Part shown: piece by piece, positions 1 through 9,922 of the stretch | How positions within the stretch are numbered: position 1 is the stretch's first letter | How the letters are laid out: every line of letters starts with the position of its first letter | NCBI GenBank assembly: GCA_036562385.1 | Contig: DATCKG010000058.1 | Span: 1-23,670, forward strand | Length of the DNA: 23,670 nucleotides | Source of the DNA: DATCKG01 sp036562385 | GTDB taxonomy: Bacteria; Bacillota; Sulfobacillia; Symbiobacteriales; Symbiobacteriaceae | Reading direction: 5' to 3' | Program-made: the position numbers and the translations under genes | Notes under the pieces: generated by a model | The model's database searches: none | What the model saw: only the letters and a program-made list of their open reading frames with translations | Told to the model about the DNA's origin: nothing

Positions 1-137
1 CCGCGCTCGCGCGTGTTCACTGCTGCAACACATCCTTTGACCTTTGGTTCGCCGCTCTCTGCGTACCGTTCTATTTTGGCCCCGCCCGCGGCTTCTCCTC
101 CCGCCGGCGGCCAGAATCCGCCTCCCGGGCGCGGCAA

Positions 138-165
138 GGGCGGACCCGACTAGAAGGGCCCGCCC
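138..165. other. GC-rich hairpin downstream of the small peptide ORF
   Basis: GGGCGGACCC (138-147) pairs with GGGCCCGCCC (156-165) over an 8-nt loop, with one G-T pair. No T-run follows on either strand, so it is not a standard intrinsic terminator. It sits about 30 nt after the stop of the 31-aa ORF and could stabilise a 3' end. The rest of 1-193 shows nothing I can support. Confidence 0.3.
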
Positions 166-193
166 GGAACACGCACAAGACAAAGGATCGAGT

Positions 194-289
194 CTAGATT
201 CCCCACCACGGGAACTTAAAGAAGGGCCACTTAAAGAAGGGCTTCCCAAACTTGCCGAAGTTCTTACCGAAAGGCTTGCCGAAGAACAT
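194..289 (-). CDS. 31-aa cationic Phe/Lys/Gly/Trp-rich peptide, function unknown
   Basis: I do not recognise this gene. The ATG at 289-287 is preceded by a strong Shine-Dalgarno (GGAGGTGG, with GGAGGT ending 7 nt before the ATG), and the frame ends at TAG 196-194. The peptide starts MFFGKPFGKNFGK, continues with a PFFKWPFFK block and ends FPWWGI. It has six Lys and no acidic residue (net charge about +6), eleven Phe and three Trp. The DNA holds internal direct repeats: ACTTAAAGAAGGGC at 214-227 and 229-242, and CTTGCCGAAG at 251-260 and 275-284. The peptide therefore looks built from FGK and PFFK modules. It lies just beyond the tRNA-operon terminator and I see no promoter of its own, so it may depend on read-through. 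A leaderless bacteriocin-like or membrane/spore-associated peptide is possible (inference); a chance ORF cannot be excluded. Confidence 0.5.
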   Translation of the reverse strand: MFFGKPFGKNFGKFGKPFFKWPFFKFPWWGI

Positions 290-335
290 GGCCCCCACCT
301 CCGCGTCCAGCCTATGCGGCGCGTGGGGAGGGTGT

Positions 336-368
336 GAAAAACGCCCGGCTGGTCGATCCAGCCGGGCG
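336..368 (-). terminator. Intrinsic terminator of the tRNA operon
   Basis: On the minus strand an 11-bp stem (CGCCCGGCTGG with CCAGCCGGGCG, positions 342-352 and 358-368) closes a 5-nt loop and is followed by a T-run (complement of 337-340). It begins 9 nt downstream of the tRNA-Cys CCA end. Confidence 0.85.
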
Positions 369-377
369 CCCATCGCT

Positions 378-452
378 TGGAGGTGGGTGTGGGATTCGAA
401 CCCACGGATAACGGTTTTGCAGACCGCCGCGTTACCTCTTCGCCAACCCACC
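378..452 (-). tRNA. tRNA-Cys (anticodon GCA)
   Basis: A full cloverleaf reads on the minus strand: acceptor GGTGGGT with ACCCACC, anticodon loop CTGCAAA, T arm GTGGG-TTCGAAT-CCCAC, discriminator T and an encoded CCA. It is the last gene of the five-tRNA cluster. Confidence 0.95.
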
Positions 453-461
453 GTGAAAAAA

Positions 462-537
462 TGGTGACCCCATGGGGATTCGAACCCCAGTTTGCGCCGT
501 GAGAGGGCGCCGTCCTAGGCCTCTAGACGATGGGGCC
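462..537 (-). tRNA. tRNA-Glu (anticodon CTC)
   Basis: The acceptor GGCCCCA pairs with TGGGGTC. The anticodon stem GCGCC/GGCGC closes the loop CTCTCAC, giving anticodon CTC. The TTCGAAT T loop and an encoded CCA are present. Confidence 0.95.
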
Positions 538-540
538 CTC

Positions 541-616
<76 letters not shown>

Positions 617-625
617 ATATGAAAT

Positions 626-701
626 TGGTGCGAGAGCCGAGATTCGAACTCGGGACCTCTCGGTTATCAGCCGAGTGCTCTACCGACTGAGCTACCCTCG
701 C
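626..701 (-). tRNA. tRNA-Ile (anticodon GAT)
   Basis: The acceptor GCGAGGG pairs with CTCTCGC. The anticodon stem CTCGG/CCGAG closes the loop CTGATAA, giving GAT. The T loop is TTCGAAT and CCA is encoded. This isoacceptor is often inside rRNA operons; here it is in a tRNA-only cluster. Confidence 0.93.
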
Positions 702-705
702 ACAT

Positions 706-796
706 TGGTGCAGATGGGGAGACTCGAACTCCCACCGGGGGTGGTTACCCGACACGGTCCTGAGCCGTGCGCGTCTGCCAATTCCGCCACATCTGC
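706..796 (-). tRNA. tRNA-Leu (anticodon CAG)
   Basis: This is a class II tRNA of 91 nt with a long variable arm. The acceptor is GCAGATG/CATCTGC, the anticodon stem CACGG/CCGTG closes loop CTCAGGA, and CCA is encoded. It is the first gene of the tRNA operon. Confidence 0.95.
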
Positions 797-1142
797 ACGA
801 GCCCTGTACGGAAGACACAACAATCGGGGTCAACCGTACCGTTGGCGTTTGTTAATTTTACTACGGGAATTGGCTCTTGGCAACCCCTGATCTCATCGTT
901 CCTTCCGGCAATCCGGATAGGAGCGCTGACAGCACTCGATATTATCAGACCCAGGCTGAAACGTCAACCCTGATTCTTGTGCCCACCACCACATCCGGCA
1001 AAGGCGGGCACGGGATACTGTACCATACCGCCGTGCCTTTATCAACCCCTTCCCCATCGTCCCGTTGACCAAAAGGCCGCCAAACATCATGCCCGGGCTG
1101 GCGCGCCCGGGCCACCGCAACAGTCCGGTCATGCCCGGACCG
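797..1142. other. Intergenic region between tRNA operon and DUF47 gene
   Basis: This stretch holds the tRNA promoter at 855-883 and two GC-rich hairpins: GCCCGGGC/GCCCGGGC at 1091-1112 and GTCCGG/CCGGAC at 1123-1140. The second starts just after the stop codon of the minus-strand DUF47 gene. They may act as a weak terminator for that gene, although no clear T-run follows. I see no gene here. Confidence 0.4.
855..883 (-). promoter_or_regulatory. Sigma-A type promoter of the tRNA operon
   Basis: On the minus strand TTGCCA (883-878) and TAAAAT (860-855) are separated by exactly 17 nt. Each hexamer matches the consensus at 5 of 6 positions. Transcription would start near 848, about 50 nt before tRNA-Leu. 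Confidence 0.7.
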
Positions 1143-1766
1143 TCAGGTATTCTTCAGAATCACGCCTTCGACCAGATTGGCCAGCCCCTCCATCCGGTCG
1201 GTGATCTCCTCCAGCGTCTCGTAGATCTCCTTCCACTTGATGACCGTGAGGGGATCGTATCCGCCGGCAAACAGCTCTGCCACGGCCTGCCGGAGCAGCC
1301 GGTCCGCCTCGCTTTCCACCGCGTTGATGGCGGCCTTGGGCTGCCGGATCTGCCCGTGATCCCGCCGGTGCAGCAGGGCGAACAACTGCTTCAGTTCTCC
1401 TGCCGCCTGCCGGATCAGTTCCGCAAACTGCCGGGCCGCCGGCGTGGTTTCCGACACGCCGTACGCCACCACCCGGGAGACGGCGGCGTCCAGGAAGTCG
1501 ACGACGTCGTCCAGCCGCCTGGCGATGGTAAAGATGTCTTCCCGTTCAATTGGGGTGATGATGGCCCGATTCAGCCGTGCGATGATCTGGTAGGTGATCT
1601 CATCCCCGCGTTCTTCGATCACCCGCAGCCGGTCGGCGGCCTCACCGGGATCCCGAAACTCAGAGAGGAGTTGGTGCAGCACCTCGGCGCCCTCGCCGAC
1701 GTTTCCAGCCGCCTCCTCGAAGAGGAGAAAAAACTGTTCCTCCCGGGGAAGGAAATTGAACGCCAC
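1143..1766 (-). CDS. DUF47 (UPF0111) PhoU-like protein
   Basis: The 207-aa product matches the DUF47 family: all-helical PhoU-like cytosolic proteins usually linked to phosphate (PiT) transport or metal homeostasis. Family-like features are the N-terminal FNFLPREEQFF segment, the RVIEERGDEIT stretch, the REDIFTIARRLDDVVDFLDAA segment and the C-terminal KWKEIYETLEEITDRMEGLAN helix. The GTG start at 1766 is chosen because AAAGGAG lies 8-10 nt upstream. An in-frame ATG at 1799 lies upstream of the predicted -10 box, so it should not be in the mRNA. The length fits the family (about 205 aa). No pit transporter gene is adjacent in this window, which is a little unusual. The exact molecular role of the family is not settled. 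Confidence 0.88.
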   Translation of the reverse strand: MAFNFLPREEQFFLLFEEAAGNVGEGAEVLHQLLSEFRDPGEAADRLRVIEERGDEITYQIIARLNRAIITPIEREDIFTIARRLDDVVDFLDAAVSRVVAYGVSETTPAARQFAELIRQAAGELKQLFALLHRRDHGQIRQPKAAINAVESEADRLLRQAVAELFAGGYDPLTVIKWKEIYETLEEITDRMEGLANLVEGVILKNT

Positions 1767-1789
1767 TGCCGCTTCACTCCTTTGCAGGG

Positions 1790-1819
1790 AGTATACCATG
1801 CGGCAGTCTTTTCTGACTA
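1790..1819 (-). promoter_or_regulatory. Probable promoter of the DUF47 gene
   Basis: TATACT (1795-1790) is preceded at 18 nt by TAGTCA (1819-1814), matching consensus at 5/6 and 4/6. The start point would fall near 1783, giving a leader of under 20 nt that still holds the AAAGGAG site. This supports the GTG start at 1766. Confidence 0.5.
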
Positions 1820-1870
1820 TCAGGAGCGCAGCGGGGCGCCCTGCGGCGACCACCCGACGGTTCCAGACCC

Positions 1871-1902
1871 GAAAAAACAGCTCCGGCGAAGCACCGGAGC
1901 TG
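1871..1902 (-). terminator. Intrinsic terminator after the cell-wall gene cluster
   Basis: On the minus strand CAGCTCCGG and CCGGAGCTG form a perfect 9-bp stem with a 7-nt loop, followed directly by six T. It lies 19 nt past the stop of the 218-aa membrane protein gene. Confidence 0.92.
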
Positions 1903-1920
1903 TCCGGGGCAGGAATTCCG

Positions 1921-2577
1921 CTATGCCGCCCGGCTGGTTGTCTGACGGGGTTTGATGGACTGCGAGACCCCCAGGTAGAGCAGAATGATGCCGAGCATCT
2001 GCGTGAACGCGAAGACGCCGGGGAACTCCAGCAGTCCCGCGGCCGCCCCGCCGGCGGAGAACGACAGGGTACCCAGCAGGATCCAGAGGTTGTACAGCAG
2101 CCGGGTCCTGATCAGCGAATAGAGCGCGCCGCCGAAGATGATCAGCGAGCCCAGGATGTTCATCAGCAGGAAGGGCAACTTGATCTCAGGCGACGGCGCC
2201 GACCGGAAGGCCGTCTCCAGTTCGGCGGCAGGGGCCGGACCGGCTGTCAGCAAGGTCGCAACCGTCAGCCAGACGGTCAGGGCCACCACCGTCGCCAGCG
2301 CAATACCGCCGAAGCGCTGGGACAGGAGATAGCTGGTACCAACCGCCAGAAATCCCACCAGCGCGCTGGCCGTCACCCAGTAGATCCACCAGAGCACCTG
2401 CGGAACCGTTCCGAAGGCCTGGGCCCAGAACTCCGGCAGTCCTGCCAGGGCTGTCATGATCAGCCCGACTCCGTACCAGAGCGTGTGAGGCCGGGGCCGC
2501 TGACGGTACCGACTGAGCAGCCGCCAGCCCAGAATCAGTGAAAGCAGCACTACCACCAGACTTGCCACCGCGGCCAT
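1921..2577 (-). CDS. Multi-pass (about seven-helix) membrane protein, unknown function
   Basis: The 218-aa product is almost entirely hydrophobic helices, with about seven predicted segments. These include the N-terminal VASLVVVLLSLILGW, WGVG-like and WWIYWVTASALVG helices, a LATVVALTVWLTVATLL helix, a PFLLMNILGSLIIFGGALY helix and the last MLGIILLYLGV helix. The tail is short and basic. I do not recognise the family. The ATG at 2577 is chosen because GGAGGGG lies 6 nt upstream; an ATG 30 nt earlier lacks such a site. It follows the PBP2 gene by 64 nt and precedes a terminator, so it is probably the last gene of the cell-wall operon. Its topology resembles the sensor part of the kinase at 13254; no homology is proven. 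Confidence 0.75.
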   Translation of the reverse strand: MAAVASLVVVLLSLILGWRLLSRYRQRPRPHTLWYGVGLIMTALAGLPEFWAQAFGTVPQVLWWIYWVTASALVGFLAVGTSYLLSQRFGGIALATVVALTVWLTVATLLTAGPAPAAELETAFRSAPSPEIKLPFLLMNILGSLIIFGGALYSLIRTRLLYNLWILLGTLSFSAGGAAAGLLEFPGVFAFTQMLGIILLYLGVSQSIKPRQTTSRAA

Positions 2578-2641
2578 CAGGCTCCCCTCCTCGAGTGCGT
2601 TCGACATCCCTCTATCAGCTTGTGGCTGGTATCCCCCGGCC

Positions 2642-4492
2642 TCACCGGTACGTCGGCACGATGGCCGGGAGCTCCTCCTGAATGCCGAAATAGTGAGCCA
2701 TCACCCGGCGCACCACCGGGGCCACCCACGACCCGGTGGAGCCGCCTTCCACGATGACGCTGACGGCTATCTCAGGATCCTCATAGGGTGCGTAGGCCAC
2801 CGTCAGGGCGTGTGCGAACTCGCGCCCGGTCTCCGCAGAGCCCGTTTTGGCGGCAACCGCCACCGGGAAGCCGTAGAATGCGGCATAGGCTGTTCCCTCC
2901 GGCGAAGTCACCGCCTGCCGCATGCCCTGCTGAACCCGCTGCCAAACTTCTGGCGGCGCATCCACCACGCCGATAACCTCCGGCTCCCGCCGCCGCAGGA
3001 CCTCCCCGGTGGGGCTGCGGACCTCGGACACCAGGTAGGGGCGGCGCAACACGCCACCGCTGGCAATGGCAGCCGTGTAGTTGGCCAGCTGCAGGGGGGT
3101 TACCAGCACGTCGCCCTGGCCGATGGCCACATTGATAACGTTACCCGGCTGCCACCGGTCTCCGTAGGACTCGATGCTGGGATTGACCCCCGGGCTTTCG
3201 TCAGGCAGATCCACACCGGTGGGTTTGCCAAACCCGAGCTGATCGTAGATCGCGTGCATCGCATCCAGGCCCATGCGGTGACCCAGTTCGAAGAAGTACG
3301 GGTTGCAGGAGATGGCCAGCGCCCGGGCCAGATCCGCCGGGCCCTGGTCATAGCTGGTCCAGTTCTTCGGATTGCCGTACCGCCAGTAGCGGGCCGGGCA
3401 GTCGATGTACTCGTACGGTCCCACCACCCCGGTAAGGAGGCCGGCAATGCCGGTGGCCATCTTGAAGGTGCTGCCCGGTGCAAAGCCCTGCAGCGCCCAG
3501 TTGACCATGACACCGGGCTGGTTCTGCAGTTCCGCCCACTCTTCCTCGGTCAGCCCCCGGGCCATCATATTGGGGTCGTAGGTGGGAATGCTGACCATGG
3601 CCAGGATCGCCCCGGTCTTGACCTCCAGGACCACCAGCGCGGCCCGGGTGGGTCGGGCGCCCCGTTCATTCCGGAGCCACTCCATCTGCCGGGCCAGGAC
3701 TTCCTCCGCCACCCGCTGCAGTTCCAGATCCAGCGTCGTGACCAGGGTGTTGCCCGGCACCGGTGGCGTGCGGGTATACCCGCTGACCGGCCGGCCCAGG
3801 GGGTCGACGATTACCGAGTTGCGCCCCGGCTGTCCCCGCAGATCTTTCTCGTAATACTGCTCGAGGCCAGCCTTCCCGACAATCTCGTTGGGGTTGTAAT
3901 CTTCAAATCCCGGCATCTCCAGTTCGTGGGTGATATGCCCCACATAGCCGATCACCGCGGCGGCCACCTTGCCGTTGGGGTAGACCCGGGCGGGTTCTTC
4001 CACCACGGCGACGCCGGGAAACTCGCTGCGGCGTTCCGTCAGCAGGGTGACCATCGCCTCATCCAAATTCCGCTCCACCGTCAGCGGCTCAAACTGCCGG
4101 CCGCTCTCCCGGTTGATCCGGACCTGGCGGGTCACCCGCTCCACGATCTCGGCGGCCTTCTGCGAGTCCCCTCTGGCCAACACATCGGCCAGCCTGGGCA
4201 GAACCTCCGCCACCGTCTCTTCATCCTGTTTGAGCAGCACCGCAGCAAAGGCCGGTGCGCTGGTAGCCAGCGTCCGGCCGTTGCGATCGACAATAGTGCC
4301 ACGGGGTGCAAAACTGGGCAGATGTCGCTCGATATTCTGTTCCGCCACGACCTGATACGTGGCTGATTCGGCCACGGTCAGCCGGTATAGCTGACCGCTC
4401 AGCCCCAGAAGCGCTACGGCCACACAGGCCATGAGCCAGGTGACTCGGGCTGGCGTATCGCGCAACCCTGGTCCCTCCCCCTCAAGGGCCAC
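2642..4492 (-). CDS. Penicillin-binding protein 2-type (class B) transpeptidase
   Basis: This enzyme cross-links peptidoglycan outside the membrane. From the GTG at 4492 the product is 616 aa: a short cytosolic tail, one membrane helix (about 17-37), the PBP dimerisation domain with APRGTIVDRNGR, and the transpeptidase domain. All three active-site motifs are visible: STFK (Ser341, Lys344), SCN (395-397) and KTG (549-551). The overall layout (PRGxIxDRNG, NxxVGKAGLEQYYE, DLxLQ) fits the PBP2/MrdA elongation class. The GTG directly follows the TGA of the upstream peptidase gene, so translation may be coupled. A TTG at 4465 with GGGGGAGG 8 nt upstream is an equally good start (607 aa, beginning LRDTPARVTW). 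No rodA or mreB is adjacent here. Confidence 0.95.
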   Translation of the reverse strand: MALEGEGPGLRDTPARVTWLMACVAVALLGLSGQLYRLTVAESATYQVVAEQNIERHLPSFAPRGTIVDRNGRTLATSAPAFAAVLLKQDEETVAEVLPRLADVLARGDSQKAAEIVERVTRQVRINRESGRQFEPLTVERNLDEAMVTLLTERRSEFPGVAVVEEPARVYPNGKVAAAVIGYVGHITHELEMPGFEDYNPNEIVGKAGLEQYYEKDLRGQPGRNSVIVDPLGRPVSGYTRTPPVPGNTLVTTLDLELQRVAEEVLARQMEWLRNERGARPTRAALVVLEVKTGAILAMVSIPTYDPNMMARGLTEEEWAELQNQPGVMVNWALQGFAPGSTFKMATGIAGLLTGVVGPYEYIDCPARYWRYGNPKNWTSYDQGPADLARALAISCNPYFFELGHRMGLDAMHAIYDQLGFGKPTGVDLPDESPGVNPSIESYGDRWQPGNVINVAIGQGDVLVTPLQLANYTAAIASGGVLRRPYLVSEVRSPTGEVLRRREPEVIGVVDAPPEVWQRVQQGMRQAVTSPEGTAYAAFYGFPVAVAAKTGSAETGREFAHALTVAYAPYEDPEIAVSVIVEGGSTGSWVAPVVRRVMAHYFGIQEELPAIVPTYR

Positions 4493-5485
4493 TCAGGGGA
4501 GCCAGTCGACGGGATTCACGGGCGTGCCGTTTACCCGCACCATAAAGTGCAGGTGCGGCCCGGTGGAGACGCCGGAATTGCCGGACCAGGCGATGACCTG
4601 ACCAGCCTCCACCCAGTCGCCCACCCGAACGTTGAAATCGCTCAGATGGCAGTACTCGGTGGAGATGCCCCCACCATGGTCAATGCGAACCGTAAGCCCG
4701 TACCCGCCGTTCCGGCTCGCCATGGTCACAAAACCACTGTATACAGCCTGTACCGGCGTGCCATAGGGCAGGCTGATATCCAAACCGTCATGGAAGCTTT
4801 CGGTGCCGTACACCGGGTGAATCCGCCACCCGAAGTAGTCGGTCACGAGCCCATACGCGGGCCAGACGGGGAAGGTTCCGCTGACGCTCCGGGCGGTGGA
4901 CCGGGTGCTGGCATCACTGCCGCGGGAGGCCACGGACCGCCGGGCCGGCGGCTTGCCGCCGGGAACCAGGATGATCTGGCCGGGCTGAATCGCCTCGGGA
5001 TCCACATCCGGATTGGCCTGAACCACCGCGTCTTCCGTCACCCCGTGATCCACCGCAATCGCCCACAGGCTATCGCCCTCCTGCACCTCGTAGACGAGGC
5101 CGTCGACCGCGGGGATCCGCAGAACCTGGCCAATCTGCAGCACCTCATCCTCGGTAAGGCCATTGGAGTAGAGGATGGACTCGGTGGACAGCCCGAAGGC
5201 TTCGGCAATGGCCCCTACCGTATCCCCTTCCTGTACCACGTATTCCTGATACTTTTCCTTGATGGCTTCCGCCTCAGCCGAATCCGCTTCCGTGTTATTC
5301 GCTTCCGTATTCTTCCCTTCGGGCGGCGTTCCGTCGCTTCCACCCGCAGATGAGTCAGCAGCCTGAGCAACCACCGGTTCCAATTTCACTTCGGGCTGTC
5401 GCCACGCGTAGGCTACGATACTGGCCATGATCGCAGCCGCTACGACATACACAGCGCGGCGACGAGTCTCCTCCGAGAGTTGCAA
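4493..5485 (-). CDS. LysM-M23 cell-wall endopeptidase, membrane-anchored
   Basis: This is a zinc peptidase of the M23/LytM group, which cuts peptide bridges in peptidoglycan. From the TTG at 5485 (330 aa) it has an N-terminal membrane helix (about 12-28), an acidic linker, two LysM repeats (about 82-125 and 131-175, each starting with a VQEGD block), a Ser/Arg-rich linker and the M23 domain. Zinc and catalytic residues are visible: His232 and Asp236 in FHDGLD, and His311 and His313 in PHLHF. The TTG is preferred because AAAGGAGG lies 10 nt upstream; the longer frame from ATG 5548 has no such site. The gene abuts the PBP2 gene, consistent with a joint role in wall growth. It could also act in sporulation; the sequence does not decide. 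Confidence 0.92.
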   Translation of the reverse strand: MQLSEETRRRAVYVVAAAIMASIVAYAWRQPEVKLEPVVAQAADSSAGGSDGTPPEGKNTEANNTEADSAEAEAIKEKYQEYVVQEGDTVGAIAEAFGLSTESILYSNGLTEDEVLQIGQVLRIPAVDGLVYEVQEGDSLWAIAVDHGVTEDAVVQANPDVDPEAIQPGQIILVPGGKPPARRSVASRGSDASTRSTARSVSGTFPVWPAYGLVTDYFGWRIHPVYGTESFHDGLDISLPYGTPVQAVYSGFVTMASRNGGYGLTVRIDHGGGISTEYCHLSDFNVRVGDWVEAGQVIAWSGNSGVSTGPHLHFMVRVNGTPVNPVDWLP

Positions 5486-5550
5486 CGGAGAGCTGCCTCC
5501 TTTACCGCGTACTACTTCCCGTCTAGCATACCGCTCATTCAAATGCATTG

Positions 5551-5556
5551 ACTATA
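5551..5556 (-). promoter_or_regulatory. Possible -10 box (TATAGT) for the M23-PBP2 operon
   Basis: TATAGT on the minus strand lies 66 nt upstream of the TTG start at 5485. A weak -35 (TTAGGA) sits at 19 nt. If real, the ATG at 5548 would be at or before the transcript start, again favouring the TTG. Confidence 0.3.
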
Positions 5557-5588
5557 GGGACTGCGAAGTAGATGTTCCTAAAACTTCG

Positions 5589-6224
5589 CTACCCTGTATG
5601 AATAGGGCGAAGATCGGCGGTAACCAGTACTTCGCGCAATCGGTCTATGCGCAGCCTTCCCGCCGAAAGGTCGGTCAGTTCCCGTTCCAAACCGGCGGCC
5701 GCGTCCTTGAGCACGCGACAGTCGATGGTGGCGTCGACCCCGAAACCCGTGTCCAGGATGAGGGCGCCCCGCTGCTGCAGCAGGTGCTGCACCTTGCCCA
5801 CCAGGGCATACGCCACGTGCAGTCGCAAATCCACCGCCGGTACCCCCTCGGCGATGCCGGCCGCCTTCACCCCGGCGGCCGCGGCCTGGCTGTACGCCCG
5901 GACGAGGCCCCCGGCCCCCAGGAGGATGCCGCCGAAATACCGGGTCACCACGATCACCGTGTCGGACAGCCCCTGCTTTTCGAGCACATCGAAAATCGGG
6001 CGCCCGGCGGTGCCGCTGGGCTCCCCATCATCCGACATCCGCTGGGCGGTGCCGGCCTTGAAGGCAAAGCAGTTGTGGGTGGCCTCCCGGTGCTCCGCGC
6101 GGATCTTTTCGATGAACGCCCATGCCGCCTCTTCCGTGGGTGCCGGAGCCACGTTGGCGATAAACCGGGACTTCTTGATGACGATCTCCGCCTGACCATG
6201 GCCCCGCACCGTCAGGTATGCCAC
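5589..6224 (-). CDS. YigZ/IMPACT family protein (YvyE-like)
   Basis: The 211-aa product matches the YigZ/YvyE/IMPACT family: cytosolic proteins with an N-terminal UPF0029 fold and a C-terminal DUF1949 domain, of uncertain function (a link to translation stress is known for the eukaryotic IMPACT). Signature segments are the IKKSRFIA start, the HNCFAFKAG block, SDDGEPSGTAGRPI and TRYFGGILLGAGGLVRAY. GTG 6224 is chosen because AGGGAGGG lies 6 nt upstream and the resulting start (AYLTVRGHGQAEI) matches the family; ATG 6230 directly abuts that site. It precedes the M23 gene by about 100 nt on the same strand and may be separately transcribed. Confidence 0.93.
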   Translation of the reverse strand: MAYLTVRGHGQAEIVIKKSRFIANVAPAPTEEAAWAFIEKIRAEHREATHNCFAFKAGTAQRMSDDGEPSGTAGRPIFDVLEKQGLSDTVIVVTRYFGGILLGAGGLVRAYSQAAAAGVKAAGIAEGVPAVDLRLHVAYALVGKVQHLLQQRGALILDTGFGVDATIDCRVLKDAAAGLERELTDLSAGRLRIDRLREVLVTADLRPIHTG

Positions 6225-6320
6225 GGGCATCCCTCCCTTCCTGAGGCGGACAAGACCCACCCGTACTGATTCGCCTTCGGAGGGCTGCCTCCTTCCCCGT
6301 CCCCCGTAAATCCCCCAGAC

Positions 6321-6350
6321 TTTACACCTGCCGGCAAGACCCAGTAGGAT
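6321..6350 (+). promoter_or_regulatory. Promoter for the 179-aa protein / calcium ATPase operon
   Basis: TTTACA (6321-6326) and TAGGAT (6345-6350) are 18 nt apart, matching consensus at 5/6 and 4/6. The start would fall near 6357, about 28 nt before the ATG. Confidence 0.5.
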
Positions 6351-6384
6351 GGGGACAAGACCCCATGTAGGGGGGAAGATTTCC

Positions 6385-6924
6385 ATGGAACAGGATCAGA
6401 ACGGACAGCACCTGGCGGCGCTGCTGAAACAGGGCCGGGAAACCCTGGAGCAGGCACCGGTCCTTTACGGGCGACCGCTCTCGCCCCAGGAGTACTGGTG
6501 GCTCGGGGTCGGCCTGGCCGCCTGGATCCTAGCGGACCAGGGTGGGAAACCCTATGTGGCGGACCGGCTGGAGCACCTGATGGACCGGCTGGGCCGGAGC
6601 GGCCCGGAGGGCGACTGGCTGCAGCAGTTGGTGGACGAGCTGGCCCTGCTGGATGCCGAAGGGCTCCTCTGGCCCTGCTACCACCGGTCCGAGACAGGTC
6701 AGGTGGAGCCCACCGGCGTGACGGTCCACGCCGGGTTCGGTCCCCGGGATGGTTACTACCTGGCGCTGGGGCACATCGGCGTGGCCCTGGCGATCTACCA
6801 CGACAAGACCGAGTGGCTCCCGCGCCTGACGGCGGCAATCGGCGGGATCGTGGAGAGCGGCCTCACGGAATCCCATGAAAAGGTGATCCTGGAGTTCTTC
6901 GCCTCCCAGGAACTGGATGGTTAG
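6385..6924 (+). CDS. Protein of unknown function, first gene of the calcium-ATPase operon
   Basis: I do not recognise this 179-aa protein. ATG 6385 is chosen because AGGGGGGAAG lies 6-9 nt upstream; a longer in-frame ATG at 6349 lacks a site. The product is acidic and soluble-looking, rich in Leu, Trp and Tyr. It begins with a charged helix, has a semi-hydrophobic segment EYWWLGVGLAAWILADQGG (about 36-54), a cluster of Leu-rich helices, and a C-terminal half with VTVHAGFGPRDGYYLALGHIG. No cysteine cluster, signal peptide or clear catalytic motif is visible. It ends 16 nt before the TTG of the P-type ATPase, so the two are almost certainly co-transcribed and may work together (inference). Confidence 0.8.
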   Translation: MEQDQNGQHLAALLKQGRETLEQAPVLYGRPLSPQEYWWLGVGLAAWILADQGGKPYVADRLEHLMDRLGRSGPEGDWLQQLVDELALLDAEGLLWPCYHRSETGQVEPTGVTVHAGFGPRDGYYLALGHIGVALAIYHDKTEWLPRLTAAIGGIVESGLTESHEKVILEFFASQELDG

Positions 6925-6940
6925 GAAAGGAGGACCTCTG

Positions 6941-9583
<2,643 letters not shown>

Positions 9584-9592
9584 CGCGCAGAA

Positions 9593-9627
9593 GCCCCCGG
9601 AGGTCCTGACCTCCGGGGGCCGCTTTC
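9593..9627 (+). terminator. Bidirectional hairpin terminator between convergent genes
   Basis: GCCCCCGGAGGT (9593-9604) pairs perfectly with ACCTCCGGGGGC (9609-9620) over a 4-nt loop, followed by CGCTTTCT. The stem is 12 bp but the T-run is short. It lies between the ATPase stop and the end of the minus-strand 76-aa gene, so it may serve both. Confidence 0.75.
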
Positions 9628-9649
9628 TGCCGCGGAACGGGCTGCAGTC

Positions 9650-9880
9650 CTAACGTTCCTTGTCATCCCGACCAGGCTGGGGATTCCGGGACTCCCGGCG
9701 GAAGGGCCCGGGCTCAATCTTCTCCTTCAGCAGGGGAATCACCTTGCCGCGGCGGCGCTCATTCCGACGGGGGTGGGCCATCTGATCCAGCAGGCGCTCC
9801 AGTCGGTTCACCTTGTAGATCAGATATGCGGCGGCACCCAGCAGCAGCAGCAAGAGAAGGGCCACCGACTCCGTTTGCAC
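9650..9880 (-). CDS. Small single-pass membrane protein, unknown function
   Basis: The 76-aa product has one N-terminal membrane helix (SVALLLLLLLGAAAYLIY, about 5-22). A strongly charged cytosolic tail follows, with the coiled-coil-like KVNRLERLLDQMAHPRR and a Lys/Arg-rich end. GTG 9880 is preceded by AAGGGGGG at 6 nt. It is monocistronic, transcribed from an extended -10 promoter and divergent from hsp20. I do not recognise the family. Confidence 0.75.
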   Translation of the reverse strand: MQTESVALLLLLLLGAAAYLIYKVNRLERLLDQMAHPRRNERRRGKVIPLLKEKIEPGPFRRESRNPQPGRDDKER

Positions 9881-9913
9881 AGCATTCCCCCCTTCGGTGG
9901 CGTCGTCCCCACC

Positions 9914-9922
9914 ATTATATCA
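9914..9922 (-). promoter_or_regulatory. Extended -10 promoter (TGATATAAT) for the 76-aa gene
   Basis: The minus strand reads TGATATAAT, a perfect -10 box with the extended TGn element and no good -35. The wider TGTGATATAATGG recurs exactly before dedA (plus strand, 15804-15816). Confidence 0.65.

Noticed and set aside
1..37. Possible start of a minus-strand gene leaving the left edge (ATG at 37, AAAGGT 6 nt upstream)
   Set aside because: Only 12 codons are visible, with no recognisable sequence; cannot be supported.
44..337. 97-codon plus-strand frame at the left edge
   Set aside because: No ribosome binding site, Arg/Pro-rich composition, and it runs over the small peptide ORF and into the tRNA terminator.
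2693..4366. 557-codon open frame on the plus strand
   Set aside because: It is antisense to the PBP2 gene, which has all three active-site motifs. Long shadow frames are expected in high-GC coding DNA; there is no ribosome binding site or domain.
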